From NCBI GenBank assembly GCA_028279375.1, contig JANQNW010000006.1, positions 1-53,196 of the forward strand: a stretch of DNA of 53,196 nucleotides. Reading direction: 5' to 3'. Positions 51,665-53,196 of the stretch are shown one piece after another. The translations under genes were made by a program, and so were the position numbers. A model generated the notes under the pieces. It worked only from the letters and a program-made list of their open reading frames with translations. It did no database searches and was not told the DNA's origin. Positions within the stretch are counted from its first letter, which is position 1, and each line of letters begins with the position of its first letter. This DNA is from Phycisphaerales bacterium. GTDB taxonomy: Bacteria > Planctomycetota > Phycisphaerae > Phycisphaerales > UBA1924.

Positions 51665-53196
51665 CGCCCGCCCAACTCCTCATGCAGTGTGCGCAGCCGG
51701 TCTCCCCACGGCGCTGGCCCAAATTCAGGAAACAGAACGGCATGCTGATCAATGACGGCGATCGCGCGCCGGCGATCCTGGCGTGCGAGGAGTCGTATCA
51801 GCCGATATCGAGCCTCGAACCACGCCGGCTCCGCCGTGGAAAGGCCAGCGGAGAGTGTGCGCCAGCACTCCAGCGCGGTTTGCCGATCACCCGCGGATTC
51901 CGAGAGCTCCGCCATGCGTCGCAGGAACCCTGCGCTCCCAGGATGCTGTTCGAGCACCCGTCGGTGCAGCGCGATTCCCAACGCGCGAGCCGAATTCTCC
52001 CCAGCGAGCGACCAGAGGTCATACGCAGCCTCGGCCGTCGCGGTCTCAACGCCAAGCGCCACATCTGGCTCGACGGCGCCGGGAGCCGCCTCCAGATCCG
52101 CAAGCAGGTTCGCGCCCTCCTCCGCAACAACCCGCGCCCGGCTGACGATCTCCGCCTCCGGAGAGAGCGTCCGCTTCGCCATTCGCCATCGCTCGACCGC
52201 ATGTGAGAAAAGCAGTCGTTCGCCGATGAACCCGCCAAGTTCACTTGCCGCGTCACCGCTGGCGCTCACGCGCTCCGCCAGCGCTCGCGCCAGCGCCAGA
52301 TCGCCACGCGCCAGCGCCAGCTGCGCCTCGCGATAAGCAAGCTCCGCCTCAACGCGCGGACGATCGTCGGATCGCGTCGACGCGATCACCTGGCCCTCTC
52401 GAAGGGCCATGAGCACACGTTCTGCGCGGTCTGCGTTCGCGGCGCTCAGCGACAACATCGCGGCAAGCAACCTCCGTCCTCGAGCGAGCGCCTTGACGCC
52501 AGCGTCACGATCGCCGTCTGTCGCGTTCCGGATATCGATCAGGAAGATCGGTTCGGCCACATCGATGTATCGGCCCGCCGCCCAATCCCGATAGTCCGGC
52601 GCCGACGACTCCCACATTCCAAAGAGCAGATGCGACGCCTTCCGACGCGCCGATTCATATGCATTCGAGTTGCTGGCGACACGAAGCAGAAGACTCACGC
52701 GATCCTCGTTCGTCAGTCCGGCGCTCTCCGCTTTCCGATAGAGCATCGCCCCCGCCGCCGGATGCGACGGAAAGGCGTCCAGGAACTCATTCATAAATCG
52801 CGCAAGCAGCCCCGGCGTCTCAGGCGGCGTATTCAGCCTCGCCATCGCCTGCTCCAGCGCACGAATCGCCATCGCTGCTGACTCGCTTGCATTCCCCGTG
52901 GAAGCGCTCGTGGATGCGCTTTTTAGCGCCTTCGCGGCTTCGACGAACGCTCGAGCCGGATCCGGCTGGGCCGGCGCGCTCATATAGAGACAGACGCCAT
53001 AGAGCGTCTGCGCCCGCGCCACTGCCTGCGCATGGTCTCCGGCGTCATTCGCTTCGATCGAATCGCGTAATGAGTCTGCCGCCTCACGAAACAGCGCCGC
53101 GATCGCCGGATCCGCAACAGGCTCGGATGTCGTCCGGCCGGATTCCAGATGCGCTTGCCGCGCCGCTTCATATGCAAGCAGCCCGCGCACGTGCAG
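51661..53196 (-). CDS. TPR-like helical repeat protein, 5' end outside window
   Basis: This partial protein shows at least 511 residues and continues past the right edge. It consists of helical repeats resembling TPR (AIRALEQAMARLNTP, AVARAQTLYGVCLYM, AELSESAGDRQTALECWRTL). The visible start GTG at 53190 is probably internal, because the frame is open to the edge. The stop overlaps the next start as GTGA. No catalytic motif is seen. Confidence 0.75.
   Translation of the reverse strand: MHVRGLLAYEAARQAHLESGRTTSEPVADPAIAALFREAADSLRDSIEANDAGDHAQAVARAQTLYGVCLYMSAPAQPDPARAFVEAAKALKSASTSASTGNASESAAMAIRALEQAMARLNTPPETPGLLARFMNEFLDAFPSHPAAGAMLYRKAESAGLTNEDRVSLLLRVASNSNAYESARRKASHLLFGMWESSAPDYRDWAAGRYIDVAEPIFLIDIRNATDGDRDAGVKALARGRRLLAAMLSLSAANADRAERVLMALREGQVIASTRSDDRPRVEAELAYREAQLALARGDLALARALAERVSASGDAASELGGFIGERLLFSHAVERWRMAKRTLSPEAEIVSRARVVAEEGANLLADLEAAPGAVEPDVALGVETATAEAAYDLWSLAGENSARALGIALHRRVLEQHPGSAGFLRRMAELSESAGDRQTALECWRTLSAGLSTAEPAWFEARYRLIRLLARQDRRRAIAVIDQHAVLFPEFGPAPWGDRLRTLHEELGGR

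Overview
The window looks like chromosomal DNA of a GC-rich planctomycete, most likely of the Phycisphaerae. This is an inference from several signs. The 16S rRNA gene at the left edge ends in a terminator with no tRNA or 23S rRNA behind it, as in planctomycetes with unlinked rRNA genes. There is a copy of the small family described as restricted to Verrucomicrobia and Planctomycetes. There are many large TPR, toroid and propeller proteins, two TPR-sulfotransferases, and Ccs-type (ResB/CcsA) cytochrome c maturation. No phage, IS element, CRISPR array or plasmid gene was seen.

Layout. 1-909: 3' end of 16S rRNA, terminator, nrtS. 897-9130 (minus): an energised-envelope operon of a 1048-residue TPR protein, ExbB/TolQ, ExbD/TolR and a 1267-residue protein that combines a beta-propeller, a TonB-like S-x-x-x-H membrane helix, a long disordered linker and an alpha/alpha-toroid. 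9330-12540 (minus): a BlaI-type repressor and an M56 (BlaR1-like) membrane peptidase with an unusual sensor region, behind a promoter with two operator-like boxes. 12643-14559 (minus): rhodanese, lipoprotein, OmpA-like lipoprotein. 14683-22715 (plus): an amidohydrolase, ResB and CcsA, 3-methyladenine glycosylase, a PVC-restricted small protein, an AI-2E family transporter. 22734-24233 (minus): ffh. 24611-30702: TPR-sulfotransferase, NDH-2, DinB-like protein, VOC protein, and three genes of unknown function. 30863-36636 (minus): typA-proS-purE-TPR-sulfotransferase operon. 36954-38735: a flavin-dependent halogenase-like enzyme. 38732-41626 (minus): ECF sigma factor, anti-sigma factor and an exported protein. 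41729-47343: unknown gene, MBL-fold hydrolase, B12-binding-like protein, UbiE, M48 lipoprotein peptidase, M19 dipeptidase. 47387-53196 (minus): a tightly coupled set of a TPR-like protein (cut by the window edge), a J-like membrane protein of 950 residues, an exported CxxC/CxxC protein and a receiver-only response regulator.

How the genes work together. Respiration is represented by NDH-2, menaquinone methylation (UbiE), possibly aminofutalosine deamination, and haem attachment to cytochrome c (ResB-CcsA). Envelope maintenance is represented by the ExbBD-type motor and its partners, OmpA-like and M48 lipoproteins. Sensing is represented by BlaI/M56, the ECF sigma/anti-sigma pair and the receiver protein. 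The most interesting part is the ExbB-ExbD operon, whose last gene looks like a TonB/TolA analogue with a toroid as its far end. Start codons were chosen from Shine-Dalgarno spacing and the many 1-4 base stop/start overlaps.
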